From assembly GCA_002395155.1 (NCBI GenBank), contig DGWD01000009.1, positions 56,179 through 120,178 of the forward strand: DNA of 64,000 bases, in the 5' to 3' direction. The notes beneath the pieces were generated by a model. It was given only the letters and a program-made list of their open reading frames with translations, did no database searches and was not told where the DNA came from. Positions 52,656-62,468 of this stretch are shown piece after piece. Each line of letters begins with the position of its first letter. The first letter of the stretch is position 1. The translations under genes and the position numbers were made by a program. Origin of the DNA: Treponema sp. UBA4267 (GTDB lineage Bacteria > Spirochaetota > Spirochaetia > Treponematales > Treponemataceae).

Positions 52656-53774
52656 TTATTTAAGTACCGCCAGAATATCATTATCATCTACTTCTTCTAC
52701 AAAAGCTTCTTCAATGCCTTTTAGAATAATAATTCTTACCTTATCAGTAAGATTTTTTTTGTCCATGTGCATAATCTGCAGCATACGGCTTCCAATTCCA
52801 CCACCTCTTGCAACTTGAGGCTGTGCATCTGTTTCCCAATTGTATTTTTCAAGGATAGAAAAAATTTCGTCTCTAAAAGACTGCAAACAGTATTCTTTTT
52901 TCAATGCAAGTTCAACGGAACGTCCAATTCCCCATGCAACTGCAGCTCCATGAGTAATTGAGCCAAGTCCAGAAATGTCTTCTAGGGCTCTTCCAAATGT
53001 ATGACCAAGATTTAAGAGAGTTCTTGTACTTTCATCCAAAAAGTCTTTGGCTACAACATTGCCTTTTGCCTTTACGGATCTTTTAATTATTTCTTCAAGA
53101 GTATTTTCATCACGGCTTAAAATCTTATCTGTAGAATTTTTGAATAAGTTGTAAAGTTCTTTATCAAAAAGTAAACCAGTTTTAAAAGCTTCTGCCAAAC
53201 CTGAATTATATTGGTTTTCGGGTAAAGTTTTTATAAATGCTGGAAAATAGTAAATATTCGAAGCAGAAAAGTAAGTTCCGATTATATTTTTGTATTCGCC
53301 AAAATCGCAGGAAGTTTTTCCACCAATAGCAGCATCTACCATGGCTAAAAGACTACTTGGAACAAGCTGAACTTCAATTCCCCGTTTGTAGATTGATGCT
53401 GCAAAAGATACCAAATCGCAGATAACTCCACCACCAATTCCTACAAACATATCTTTGCGAGTAAAATTGGCCTGAACTGCAGCAGCAACAATAGAAAGAA
53501 TTGTTTCAACAGATTTAGATTTTTCTCCAGATCCAATTACCATTAAGAAATCGTTTTCGTAAACACCATCATCAAATTTGCTTGTAAAGTTTTGCAAGCA
53601 CTCCAAGCTGGCTACATTTGAATCGGTAATAAAAAAACGTTTTTGTATAGGATTTTCCTTCTTGTCCAAAAAAAGTTTTACAAGATCGACTGGCCCGTCA
53701 ATAAAAGAAATGTTGGATTTTTTGCTTCCCAAATTAACGGAAGGATAATCAATAGAAATTAAATCTGTACCCAT
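52656..53774 (-). CDS. aroB: 3-dehydroquinate synthase (AroB)
   Basis: AroB converts DAHP to 3-dehydroquinate, the second step of the shikimate pathway, with NAD and a metal. The 372-residue product has GGGVICDLVSFAASIYKRG near 115, GGKTSCDFGEYKNIIGTY, and the metal-site NLGHTFGRALE and HGAAVAWG. No other shikimate gene is in the window. It begins 13 bases after the exported-protein gene, with no clear promoter between. Confidence 0.94.
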   Translation of the reverse strand: MGTDLISIDYPSVNLGSKKSNISFIDGPVDLVKLFLDKKENPIQKRFFITDSNVASLECLQNFTSKFDDGVYENDFLMVIGSGEKSKSVETILSIVAAAVQANFTRKDMFVGIGGGVICDLVSFAASIYKRGIEVQLVPSSLLAMVDAAIGGKTSCDFGEYKNIIGTYFSASNIYYFPAFIKTLPENQYNSGLAEAFKTGLLFDKELYNLFKNSTDKILSRDENTLEEIIKRSVKAKGNVVAKDFLDESTRTLLNLGHTFGRALEDISGLGSITHGAAVAWGIGRSVELALKKEYCLQSFRDEIFSILEKYNWETDAQPQVARGGGIGSRMLQIMHMDKKNLTDKVRIIILKGIEEAFVEEVDDNDILAVLK

Positions 53775-53787
53775 AGCGGATACTATA

Positions 53788-54402
53788 TTAGTATTTTTTA
53801 TCCATTTCGTTAAGTTCTTTTATGTTTTTTTCCAGGCGGCTAATTTTACGTTTAAGCATTTTTTCATAATCTAAATCACCGTTTGCAATTCTTTCTCTTT
53901 CATCTTCCCAGTTTTGTTTACCGGTTATAAAGAGAAAATTAAAAGATGCGGCATTTGCTTTTTCGCACCATACTTTTGCTTCCTGCCAGTAATAAAGTCC
54001 TGCCTGATAACAAGATAAAGCCTTCTGCATATTGTTTAGGTATTCATCCTTCCATGGGGCGTCATAAAAATAAATACACTTTTTGTCGTAGATCCTGCCA
54101 AGCCTAAGGTGCTGTTCAATAAGTTTTAAGTTTATATGCATTTGAAAAAGATAACGGTATTTTTCCCATTCTTTTTCTGTTTCAATTTTAATATCTGCAA
54201 ACTGAGGATTACAAAAGTCAGCTTGAACGGCTTTTTCCAGCCAGTAAATGTTTTCTATACAATCATCCGGGTATTGCTGATAATGAACGTGATAAAGCTT
54301 GTACCAGTCTTCCTTATATTTGACCATATAGGCCGATAAAGATGATGGAAGGAATGTGAGTAAAATGATTGAGAATAAAATTTTTACAAAATGCTTTTTC
54401 AC
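53788..54402 (-). CDS. Small exported protein of unknown function
   Basis: 204 residues with a signal peptide (VKILFSIILLTFLPSSLSAYM). The mature part is rich in Tyr, Trp, Lys and Glu and predicted helical, with TPR-like spacing (YWLEKAVQADFCNPQFADIKIETEKEW; ALSCYQAGLYYWQEAKVW), and ends in a Lys/Glu coiled stretch. I do not recognise it. It sits between tmk and aroB in the same operon. A treponeme-specific envelope protein is plausible. Confidence 0.75.
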   Translation of the reverse strand: MKKHFVKILFSIILLTFLPSSLSAYMVKYKEDWYKLYHVHYQQYPDDCIENIYWLEKAVQADFCNPQFADIKIETEKEWEKYRYLFQMHINLKLIEQHLRLGRIYDKKCIYFYDAPWKDEYLNNMQKALSCYQAGLYYWQEAKVWCEKANAASFNFLFITGKQNWEDERERIANGDLDYEKMLKRKISRLEKNIKELNEMDKKY

Positions 54403-54433
54403 ACTTTGATTATCGGAAGTCGAAATTATTTAT

Positions 54434-55045
54434 TTAGATATTTTCTAAATGGCTTTTAATTAAAGCTGCAATTTCATCTATACCCTTGGATGCATCAATC
54501 CTTATGATTTTAATGCCTGTGTTTGCTGCATCTTTTTCATATTGACTGATAATTTCTTCGTACATGTTTGAAATCTTTTGCTGTAAATCTAATTTTTCGT
54601 AAATTTCTTTTTTTTCGTTTCTGGCATTTACTCGGCCCAAAGAAATTTCGGGATTAATTTGAAAGTAGAAAAGGTATTCAGGCAGAGGAAAGGGGGAATT
54701 TAAAAGTTTTGGAAGTTCCTGTCCACATGAAATAGATTGATAAGCCATGCTGGAAAAGAAGTAACGGTCGCTAACAATGCATTTTCCCTTGTTTATATTT
54801 TCTATAATTCCGTCTTTTCCGTAAATATGTTGACATCGGTCTGCCGCAAATAAATAGGCATTTGTTCTTTCATCTACCTGAAAATCTCCGGCAAGCATCT
54901 GTCTTAAAAATTTTCCGGTCGGTCCAGATGTTGGCTCTGCTGTTGCCATAAATTTTTCTGGATTACTTTCAACAAGTTTTTTAATTTGGGTAGAAGTACC
55001 AGCTCCATCAATTCCTTCAAAAACAATAAAATTCTTCAAAATCAT
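54434..55045 (-). CDS. tmk: Thymidylate kinase (Tmk), P-loop lysine replaced
   Basis: dTMP kinase makes dTDP for DNA synthesis. The 203-residue product begins MILKNFIVFEGIDGAGTSTQ, so the P-loop lysine (GAGKTTQ in E. coli-like enzymes) is threonine. The rest fits the family: AEPTSGPTGKFLR (DRx-adjacent region), DRYFFSSMAYQ near 95, and a lid near 150. An earlier in-frame ATG at 55093 would start before the promoter. TATAAT lies 6 bases before the chosen start, with no ribosome binding site. It is the first gene of the operon and divergent from tamB. Confidence 0.92.
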   Translation of the reverse strand: MILKNFIVFEGIDGAGTSTQIKKLVESNPEKFMATAEPTSGPTGKFLRQMLAGDFQVDERTNAYLFAADRCQHIYGKDGIIENINKGKCIVSDRYFFSSMAYQSISCGQELPKLLNSPFPLPEYLFYFQINPEISLGRVNARNEKKEIYEKLDLQQKISNMYEEIISQYEKDAANTGIKIIRIDASKGIDEIAALIKSHLENI

Positions 55046-55051
55046 ACTTTC

Positions 55052-55057
55052 ATTATA
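55052..55057 (-). promoter_or_regulatory. tmk -10 box, predicted leaderless
   Basis: A perfect TATAAT on the minus strand ends 6 bases before the tmk ATG, leaving only GAAAGT between. The -35 region is unclear. Confidence 0.55.
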
Positions 55058-55101
55058 ATTAGCCTTAATAAAATGTACTATATATGGAGACAAAATTTTG
55101 A

Positions 55102-55107
55102 TATAAT
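55102..55107 (+). promoter_or_regulatory. tamB -10 box, short leader
   Basis: A perfect TATAAT ends 12 bases before the tamB ATG; no ribosome binding site intervenes (ATTTTGGCTAAA). The -35 position is AT-rich and weak. Confidence 0.5.
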
Positions 55108-55119
55108 ATTTTGGCTAAA

Positions 55120-58100
55120 ATGGGCTCTTTATACAAACTTGGACGTATTCGTAAATATATTTTACTTTTTCTCATTTTAATAGCACTTATAGTAAGTGTT
55201 CCTCTTAGGAATTCTATGTCCGATTTGTTTGATAAAAAAGTAAAAGCTATTACAAGTCTCTTATATAAGCAAACAGGATTAACTATAAAATATCAAAGCC
55301 TTTCTCCATCAATTTTATCAAGCATTTCAATGAAGGAAATTAGTGTTTACAATTCTCAAGATGAAGAAATTTTAGAAATCAAGAAAGCCAAAGTTGGATT
55401 TAAGCTAAGCAAACTGTTAAAACTGGATATACAAAACGGAATTTCACATGTTTTGCTGGATGGTATTCGCCTTGATTTAGATAATCTTGAAAAACTTCTG
55501 CTGTCGTTAAATTTGCAGTTTGGAATGGATTCAAATATTAAAATTTCGTCAATTCAGCAGGTTTTACCGGCAAATATTAAACTTAAGAATCTTGATTTTG
55601 TTTATGATAAAGACCCTTATTCCGTTTTAATGGCTGTTAAAACCATCAGTTTGAATAATAATGCCAATAAAGAAATTCTTGAAATTGATTTTGATTCTAA
55701 TTTAACAGCTTCGGCAAAACAGTTTAAGCATAATCTTACAGGTTCATTAAAATTAAATGGTACTATTACACCTGAATTAAATAATTCTCAAATCAATTTA
55801 AAACTTGCTAATTTGACTGATGGAGATTTTAAGCTTAATAAATTGAATCTTTATGTTGGATATAATGATTATGTATTTGATGTTCATACAATCCAGGCTG
55901 TTAATCCTTTATCAATTACTGCAAATTTTAATGTTAAAACAATGGATTTGAATGCAAAGGTTAAATCTAAAGACCTTTATCCTACATCCATTGTGTCTGT
56001 AAATTCATTGCAGAAGGAACTTTCAACTGTAAAAAATATTAAAATTACAACCGATACCAACCTTGCCTGCAATATTCTGGAGAAGAAACTTGATTTTTCA
56101 TCTGACACAAAACTTGCTTGTCCTCCAGAGTTATTTCCACAAGGATTTGATTTAGCATTTAAGATAAGTGGAAACGAAAAACGACTTTCTTTATCACAAT
56201 TTAATATTGATGGAGAAAGAATAAATGCTTCTGCCCAGCTGGATTTTACTTATGCAAAAAAACAATTGAGCGGAACTTTGTCTCTGGAAAACTTAATCTT
56301 AAATAATAATAAGAGTATTTCTACAGAAATATATATAGACCCTCTGGATGCCGGTTTTATGGCCTTTTCTCCACAACTGTTTATTGGAGATAAAGCATTA
56401 ACAGCCTTGCAATTGACTCTTTTGCCACAAAGCGATTCTTATGATTTCTCTTTTGAAGCTTCCGATTATTCACATACCGAAAATACTGAACCCGCTTTAA
56501 TAAACTTTGAAGGTTCTTACCTTACTAAATCAAATTATTTACAGTCAAATATTTCAATAGGCTCTCTTTATTTTGATAGTATTGCCGGTTTTGTCAGTCA
56601 GTTTTTGGATGAAAAATATGCAAAAACAATTGATAATAATACAGAAAAACTTGAACCTTATGTTCTTTCGGGCGAAATTTTTGCTGCCACCGATTTTAAA
56701 ACTCTTTCGTATAATGTTCCTTACATACTTGCTGCTAATACCCAAAAAGATAATCAGTTACTTATGATTTCCCTTAACGGGTCAGAACAGTCTTTGCAGC
56801 TTAATCAATTTTCTCTTGTATATGGCAAATATGCATGTCAGGCTTCTGCCAATATAGATAAGGCTATGGATTCTTCAGACATGTTTTTTACCCTGGATTT
56901 AAACAGTCAGTCTATTCCTTATCATTTTGCAGGTTCTATAATGCCAGAAATTGTTTCCATTACAGGAGATTACGGAACTGATATAGAAGTTAGAATTAAA
57001 AATAATAATGAAATTGATGGTCGCTTTATCTTGCAGAGTCTTCCTGTGGCATTTATGAAAAATTCTGTAATTTTTTCAACGAATTCTAGTTTCCATTTTG
57101 ATAAAGAAAACGGACCTGAACTTCAAATTTCTAGTTTTGAAGCGGAACTTGCCAGTACAGGAGTTTCTGTAAGCCCAAAACTAGTTTTTTCTGGAAATAT
57201 GACAAAGTATGGTGCTCAACTTGATTCAATGGCTTACACCGATTCCTACTCAACCCTGGTCGGAACTGCTGATATGATGATTAATATCAATGAAGGTCTT
57301 TTCGATTCGGTTGGAATGATGGTGAATGTAAAAAATCCAATGTCAGAGGAAAGCATTATTGTAGATGGTAATATATCTAATCCTTATCATCTTCCTTTAA
57401 ATAAAGAAAACCTGCTTAATTATATTTACCTGAACATGCAGCTGCAGATAAATAAATTCAACTTAAACCGAATTGCTTTTTCTCAAAACGAGGACAACCA
57501 GATTACTGCAACACTTTACACATCTGGAACAATTGAACATCCTTATGTTTCTATTAATATTGAAGATTCCGCCTTCCTTGTTGCTTCAGATTTTATGAAA
57601 CTTAATGGTACTTTAGTTCTTGAAGATCGTGATATTGATGTAAACGATTTGACTTTATCTTATAGTTTGCTTACTGTCGATTCTATAAATGCAAAGGCCT
57701 CTTTAACTGATATGACAATGGAAGCTACTGGTAGTTTAAATTGTGCAATTGTGGGCAAAACCATTGAGGCACCTTTAACTTTGACTGTTGGAAACGCAAT
57801 TATTCCAGAAGGCAGTATTTTCCCAGATTCTTTAATGGTTACTCTTGAAAGTAAGTCTATTTCTGGAAGTCTGATAAAGAAGCAGTTCCCTCTTACAATG
57901 AATGTTCTATATTCAGATAAACAACTGCTCTTGTATTCATCAGAAAATTTGGGAATTAATGGAGTTGTTTCTGAGCAGGGGCAGGTGGAATTAAATATTA
58001 ATAACGAATTTCTTACAGGTAAAATTGATGGTTCTGTAAAAAATATGAATATGGATATGGATTTATATGACTGTACTGTAAATCTAAAAAATCTACTTCC

Positions 58101-59499
58101 ATATTTAACTCTGGATGATTTGATTGTAATTGATGAAGGATATCTGGAAGGCCTTTTACATATTGGTGGTAATATGGATGAACCAGATTTTCTTGGAAAC
58201 TTTAATATAGTTCAACCTGAGTTTAAGATTCCTATTCTAACAAAACAAAAAATTTCAGCAGATAATATTAGTCTTAATTTTAATCATAACGAAATTATTC
58301 TTGAAAAGAATATTTTTAGAACCAAGAAAGGACAACGTCTGGAACTGGCTATGAACATTTTCTTGAATAAATGGTTCATAAATCGTATAGAAGGAAGTGT
58401 AAAAACCTTAAAGAGGGAATTGTTCCCAATAAACTTAAATACTCCTCTTGTAAAAGTAAATGGAGATTTTTCTTTAGATCTTCAACTTGATTTTGAAGAA
58501 CCTGATCTTGAAGTTAAGGGCAATATATTCGGAGAAAATGTTTTAATTTCTTCTTCTTTAGCATCCGTTGGTACTCTTGCATTTGCTGGTAATTCATCAA
58601 CTGCAAGTTCTTTAGAGAATATTAATCTGCGTACCGATTTGAATGTTAGTCTTGGAACCCATGCATCAATTGACTTTAATCCTCTTTTACGTTGTGTTTT
58701 TGTTCCTAATACAAATATAAATGTAAAAATTGATAAAGATTCCGATCTTCTTGCAGTTAATGGCGAATTAAAACTTAAATCCGGCGATTTGTCTTATCTA
58801 AACAGAAACTTCTATATTAAATCTGGATCTATAAAGTTTAATCCTAACGATATTACAAATCCTATTTTGACACTTTCTGCTGAAACAAGAGAAAAAGATT
58901 CTAAAAACCAGACAGTAAAAATTATGCTGTCGGTAGAAAATCAATATCTAAAATCCTTGAATCCTCGTTTTTCATCAAGTCCTGCTAAATCGGAAAGTGA
59001 AATAAGGTCTCTGCTTGGTCAAATTGTTATTGCAGACTCATCAAATGCTTCAAGTTTCCTTTTTGCGGCTTCAGATTATGCCCTGCAGTCTACCTTGGTT
59101 CGTACCGCTGAAAATAAGTTGCGAGACTTCCTTAATTTTGATATATTTTCAGTACGAACAAACGTATTACAGAATACTTTGAATCTAGGTTTTTCTGGAA
59201 AATTAGCAGCAGAAAATCTAACAATCGGTAACTTTTTAGATAACTCAACTGTTTATATAGGTAAGTACCTGAACAGTTCTATATATATTGATGCTATGCT
59301 TCACGTATCTTTGGAAGACTCTGGTATTAATAATAAACTGTCTTTAGGGGCTTTAGTTTTCCAACCAGAATTTGGTATGGAAATGGAGTCACCGTTTGCA
59401 AATATTCGTGTAAATGTTGCTCCAGACATTAATGCTTTACTAAATAATCAATTTGTACCTTCTACGTCATTAACTCTTTCGTGGAAGTTCACATTTTGA
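55120..59499 (+). CDS. tamB: TamB-like translocation and assembly protein
   Basis: TamB-type proteins form a long groove bridging the inner and outer membranes and help move lipids or assemble outer-membrane proteins. 1459 residues: one N-terminal transmembrane helix (YILLFLILIALIVSVPL) and then beta-strand-rich sequence throughout, ending in a DUF490-type domain (FSSSPAKSESEIRSLLGQIV ... LGFSGKLAAENLTIG ... LTLSWKF). In treponemes it sits directly upstream of bamA, as here. A TTG at 55111 is in frame but would precede the predicted transcription start. It is followed 12 bases later by bamA. Confidence 0.9.
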   Translation: MGSLYKLGRIRKYILLFLILIALIVSVPLRNSMSDLFDKKVKAITSLLYKQTGLTIKYQSLSPSILSSISMKEISVYNSQDEEILEIKKAKVGFKLSKLLKLDIQNGISHVLLDGIRLDLDNLEKLLLSLNLQFGMDSNIKISSIQQVLPANIKLKNLDFVYDKDPYSVLMAVKTISLNNNANKEILEIDFDSNLTASAKQFKHNLTGSLKLNGTITPELNNSQINLKLANLTDGDFKLNKLNLYVGYNDYVFDVHTIQAVNPLSITANFNVKTMDLNAKVKSKDLYPTSIVSVNSLQKELSTVKNIKITTDTNLACNILEKKLDFSSDTKLACPPELFPQGFDLAFKISGNEKRLSLSQFNIDGERINASAQLDFTYAKKQLSGTLSLENLILNNNKSISTEIYIDPLDAGFMAFSPQLFIGDKALTALQLTLLPQSDSYDFSFEASDYSHTENTEPALINFEGSYLTKSNYLQSNISIGSLYFDSIAGFVSQFLDEKYAKTIDNNTEKLEPYVLSGEIFAATDFKTLSYNVPYILAANTQKDNQLLMISLNGSEQSLQLNQFSLVYGKYACQASANIDKAMDSSDMFFTLDLNSQSIPYHFAGSIMPEIVSITGDYGTDIEVRIKNNNEIDGRFILQSLPVAFMKNSVIFSTNSSFHFDKENGPELQISSFEAELASTGVSVSPKLVFSGNMTKYGAQLDSMAYTDSYSTLVGTADMMININEGLFDSVGMMVNVKNPMSEESIIVDGNISNPYHLPLNKENLLNYIYLNMQLQINKFNLNRIAFSQNEDNQITATLYTSGTIEHPYVSINIEDSAFLVASDFMKLNGTLVLEDRDIDVNDLTLSYSLLTVDSINAKASLTDMTMEATGSLNCAIVGKTIEAPLTLTVGNAIIPEGSIFPDSLMVTLESKSISGSLIKKQFPLTMNVLYSDKQLLLYSSENLGINGVVSEQGQVELNINNEFLTGKIDGSVKNMNMDMDLYDCTVNLKNLLPYLTLDDLIVIDEGYLEGLLHIGGNMDEPDFLGNFNIVQPEFKIPILTKQKISADNISLNFNHNEIILEKNIFRTKKGQRLELAMNIFLNKWFINRIEGSVKTLKRELFPINLNTPLVKVNGDFSLDLQLDFEEPDLEVKGNIFGENVLISSSLASVGTLAFAGNSSTASSLENINLRTDLNVSLGTHASIDFNPLLRCVFVPNTNINVKIDKDSDLLAVNGELKLKSGDLSYLNRNFYIKSGSIKFNPNDITNPILTLSAETREKDSKNQTVKIMLSVENQYLKSLNPRFSSSPAKSESEIRSLLGQIVIADSSNASSFLFAASDYALQSTLVRTAENKLRDFLNFDIFSVRTNVLQNTLNLGFSGKLAAENLTIGNFLDNSTVYIGKYLNSSIYIDAMLHVSLEDSGINNKLSLGALVFQPEFGMEMESPFANIRVNVAPDINALLNNQFVPSTSLTLSWKFTF

Positions 59500-59511
59500 T
59501 AGGAGTTAATG

Positions 59512-61905
59512 ATGCATCGAAAAATGCTATCCGTTTTCTTTATACTTTTTACTTCTGTTTTTTTTATTTTTGCAGAGGATTCTGAATGGTATTGGAATCA
59601 GCCAATTACAAAAATTGATTTTGTCGGATTAAAAAATGTAAAAAAATCTGAATTGTCTGGTCTTACAAGCAGTTATATTGGGGCTTCATTTACAGAAGAT
59701 ACATATAATGACATTATTGATCGTTTGTATGCCCTTGATTATTTTGAAGATGTAAGTCCATATGCAAAGCATGATGGAAAAAGTGAAAACAATGTTCTTC
59801 TAGTTTTTGAAGTAGTTGAACATCCTGTTATTAAAGAAATTAATTTGGTCGGTAATACAAGAATTCGTAATGGTGAATTAAGGGAACAGATAAAACTTAA
59901 AACCAGCGATGTTTATGTAGAATCAAAAGTTCTTGTTGATGAACGTATTATTCGAAATTATTATATGTCAAAAGGTTATACTACATCAAAAGTTTCACAT
60001 ACTGTTGAAAAAACTGATGATGGTATGATTATTAATTTCATTATCAATGAAGGTGCAAATACTGTAATTAAAGAAATTGCTTTTTCTGGAAATACAATTG
60101 TTTCTTCAAGAACACTTAAAAGTAAACTGGAACTTAAAGAAATAGGTTTTATGCGAAATGGTGCATATCAGCCTACAACATTGGAAAAAGATAAGCAGAC
60201 TGTTATTACTTATTATAGAGAAAAAGGTTATGCCGATGCCAACGTTCTAGATGTAAAAATTGAATCAGCTTTTAATGAAACAAAATCAAGAAATGATCTT
60301 ACATTAACTTTTATTATTCAGGAAGGTTTCCAGTATACTTATACAGGAATGACAATTACTGGAAATGAAGTTTTTACAACAGAAGAATTACTTCCTAATG
60401 CAAAATTAAAAGTAGGTTCTACTTATAATGAAACTAAATTTCAGGAAGATTTAAATACAATCCAAAGCGTTTACTATGAAAATGGATATATGTCTAATGG
60501 ATTTGATATTACTCCAATAAAAGATTCTGATCGTCACGAGATTTCATTTAATGTAACAATTAAAGAAAGTTCCAGAAGTCATATTGAAAATATTATCATT
60601 AAAGGAAATTCTAAAACAAAAGATTACGTAATTCGTCGTGAAATTCCAATTGAACCTGGTGATGTATTCTCAAGAGAAAAAATTTATACTGCTATGCGAA
60701 GTCTTTTGAATCTTCAATACTTTTCGAACGTAATCCCAGAACCTCAGCAGGGTTCCGAAGCAAACCTTGTCGATTTAGTTTGGAATGTTGAAGAACAGTC
60801 TACAAAGATGCTTCAGTTTGGTATGACTTTCTCTGGTGTTACAGATCCAAATCAGCTTCCTATTTCACTTTTCTTTAAGATACAGGATTCAAATATTTTT
60901 GGTGAAGGAAAATCTATTTCGGCTTCATTATCACTTTCTAATTCTGAGCAGTCAATTGGTTTTACTTATGGCCAGAACTGGATTGGAAATTTGCCAATTT
61001 CATTATCTCAGACTTTATCAATTTCTCATGAAAGTGCCACAAGCCTTGTAAATTTCTGGGCTCCTGATTTGACTTTGTATCAGAATGGTTATTACTATAA
61101 TTACAATGGATTAAGTGCAAGTCTTGGAACAGGATTATCTAGACGTTTTGTTTATGACTATGCAATTTTATCTTTATCTGCAGGTATTAGTAATAGTTTG
61201 AACAATAATATTTATGATGAAAACCTTTATGTTCCTGTAGATACTGGTGTTTCAACTTATGCAAATCGCTGGGGTATTACAAACTATATATACACTGGGG
61301 TTTCAGTTGATAACCGTGATGTAAGTTATTATCCAACTAAAGGATGGTTTACAAGCCAGAACTTTACCTGGTATGGACTTGTTCCTGGTCTTGAAAAGGA
61401 ATTCTTCCTTAGAACAGACACTAAGCTTGAAGGTTATTTGAAACTCATGGACATTCCATTTACAGATGACTATTCATTAAAGTTGATTCTGTCAGGATAT
61501 TCTGGAATTTCAGTTTTGTTCCCAACTGCATCAGGAATTACAGATTCTCATAAACTTTATATTGATGGTATGTTTAATGGTCGTGGTTGGACAGAAAATT
61601 ACAAGGTAAATAAGGGACAGGTATTAATTTCAAATAAACTTGAATTAAGACTTCCGATTGTTCCAGGAATCATTGGTGTTGATGCTTTCTTTGATGCAGC
61701 TGCAATTAAATCATCATTCCAGGATCTTTCATCACTATCTATTAATGATTTCTACTTCAGCTTTGGTCCTGGTGTAAGATTCCTGCATCCTCAGTTCCCA
61801 TTACACTTGCTTTTTGCATGGAAGTTTAAAACAACTGATGGAGTTCCAAGTTTTGACTCAAATCCATTCCAGTTTGTACTTTCATTTAATATTACAAATA
61901 ACTAG
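59512..61905 (+). CDS. bamA: Outer-membrane protein assembly factor BamA
   Basis: BamA inserts beta-barrel proteins in the outer membrane. The 797-residue product has a signal peptide (MLSVFFILFTSVFFIFA), five POTRA domains (about 30-410; one contains the recognisable GNTRIRNGELREQIKLK), and an Omp85 barrel (about 430-797) ending in a phenylalanine-rich strand (NPFQFVLSFNITNN). AGGAG lies 6 bases before the ATG at 59512; the ATG at 59509 is too close. The T. pallidum homologue is TP0326, followed by the Skp homologue, matching this order. Confidence 0.95.
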   Translation: MHRKMLSVFFILFTSVFFIFAEDSEWYWNQPITKIDFVGLKNVKKSELSGLTSSYIGASFTEDTYNDIIDRLYALDYFEDVSPYAKHDGKSENNVLLVFEVVEHPVIKEINLVGNTRIRNGELREQIKLKTSDVYVESKVLVDERIIRNYYMSKGYTTSKVSHTVEKTDDGMIINFIINEGANTVIKEIAFSGNTIVSSRTLKSKLELKEIGFMRNGAYQPTTLEKDKQTVITYYREKGYADANVLDVKIESAFNETKSRNDLTLTFIIQEGFQYTYTGMTITGNEVFTTEELLPNAKLKVGSTYNETKFQEDLNTIQSVYYENGYMSNGFDITPIKDSDRHEISFNVTIKESSRSHIENIIIKGNSKTKDYVIRREIPIEPGDVFSREKIYTAMRSLLNLQYFSNVIPEPQQGSEANLVDLVWNVEEQSTKMLQFGMTFSGVTDPNQLPISLFFKIQDSNIFGEGKSISASLSLSNSEQSIGFTYGQNWIGNLPISLSQTLSISHESATSLVNFWAPDLTLYQNGYYYNYNGLSASLGTGLSRRFVYDYAILSLSAGISNSLNNNIYDENLYVPVDTGVSTYANRWGITNYIYTGVSVDNRDVSYYPTKGWFTSQNFTWYGLVPGLEKEFFLRTDTKLEGYLKLMDIPFTDDYSLKLILSGYSGISVLFPTASGITDSHKLYIDGMFNGRGWTENYKVNKGQVLISNKLELRLPIVPGIIGVDAFFDAAAIKSSFQDLSSLSINDFYFSFGPGVRFLHPQFPLHLLFAWKFKTTDGVPSFDSNPFQFVLSFNITNN

Positions 61906-61940
61906 AATAGGTTATAGAGAATATAATAAGAAGGTTTTAT

Positions 61941-62468
61941 ATGAATAAAAGAATTAAGCTTTTAATTACAGTGTTTGTTATTACCTGTGTTTTTTCAATT
62001 CCTGTATTTAGTCAACAGATTACAAAATTCGGTGTTGTTGATACAGCTAAAGTTTACGAAGCCTATTTTAGAAATACAGCTCCAATACGTAACTATGAAA
62101 ATAAAAAGGCTGAATATCAGGCAGAAATTAATAAACAAACAGAAGAGCTTAGAAAATTACAGCAGAAAAAACTTGATTATGAAAATAAAGGAAATGATTC
62201 TGCTGCTCTTAAAACTGAAGCTGAAATTACTAAAAAAAAGGATTATCTTACAGAATATACAAATGCTAAGAATGTTGAGCTTGAATCAATGCAAAGATCT
62301 TTGCAGAATTCTGATGATTTTTACAAAAAACTTTACAATACACTTTCAAGAATTGCAGAAAGTGGTGGCTATAGTATGATTTTAAGTCTTCAGGATTCAA
62401 ATTCGATCCTTTGGTATTCTTCATCTGTTGATATTACACAACAGGTTATTACTGAGCTTGGATTATAA
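61941..62468 (+). CDS. skp: Periplasmic chaperone, Skp/OmpH family
   Basis: Skp holds unfolded outer-membrane proteins in the periplasm. The 175-residue product has a signal peptide (KLLITVFVITCVFSIPVFS) then the family's FGVVDTAKVYEAYF start, a long coiled coil (about 50-120, AEINKQTEELRKLQQKKLDYE) and a C-terminal strand segment. Length is typical. It lies 35 bases after bamA; its stop codon shares a base with the mutS start. Confidence 0.93.
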   Translation: MNKRIKLLITVFVITCVFSIPVFSQQITKFGVVDTAKVYEAYFRNTAPIRNYENKKAEYQAEINKQTEELRKLQQKKLDYENKGNDSAALKTEAEITKKKDYLTEYTNAKNVELESMQRSLQNSDDFYKKLYNTLSRIAESGGYSMILSLQDSNSILWYSSSVDITQQVITELGL

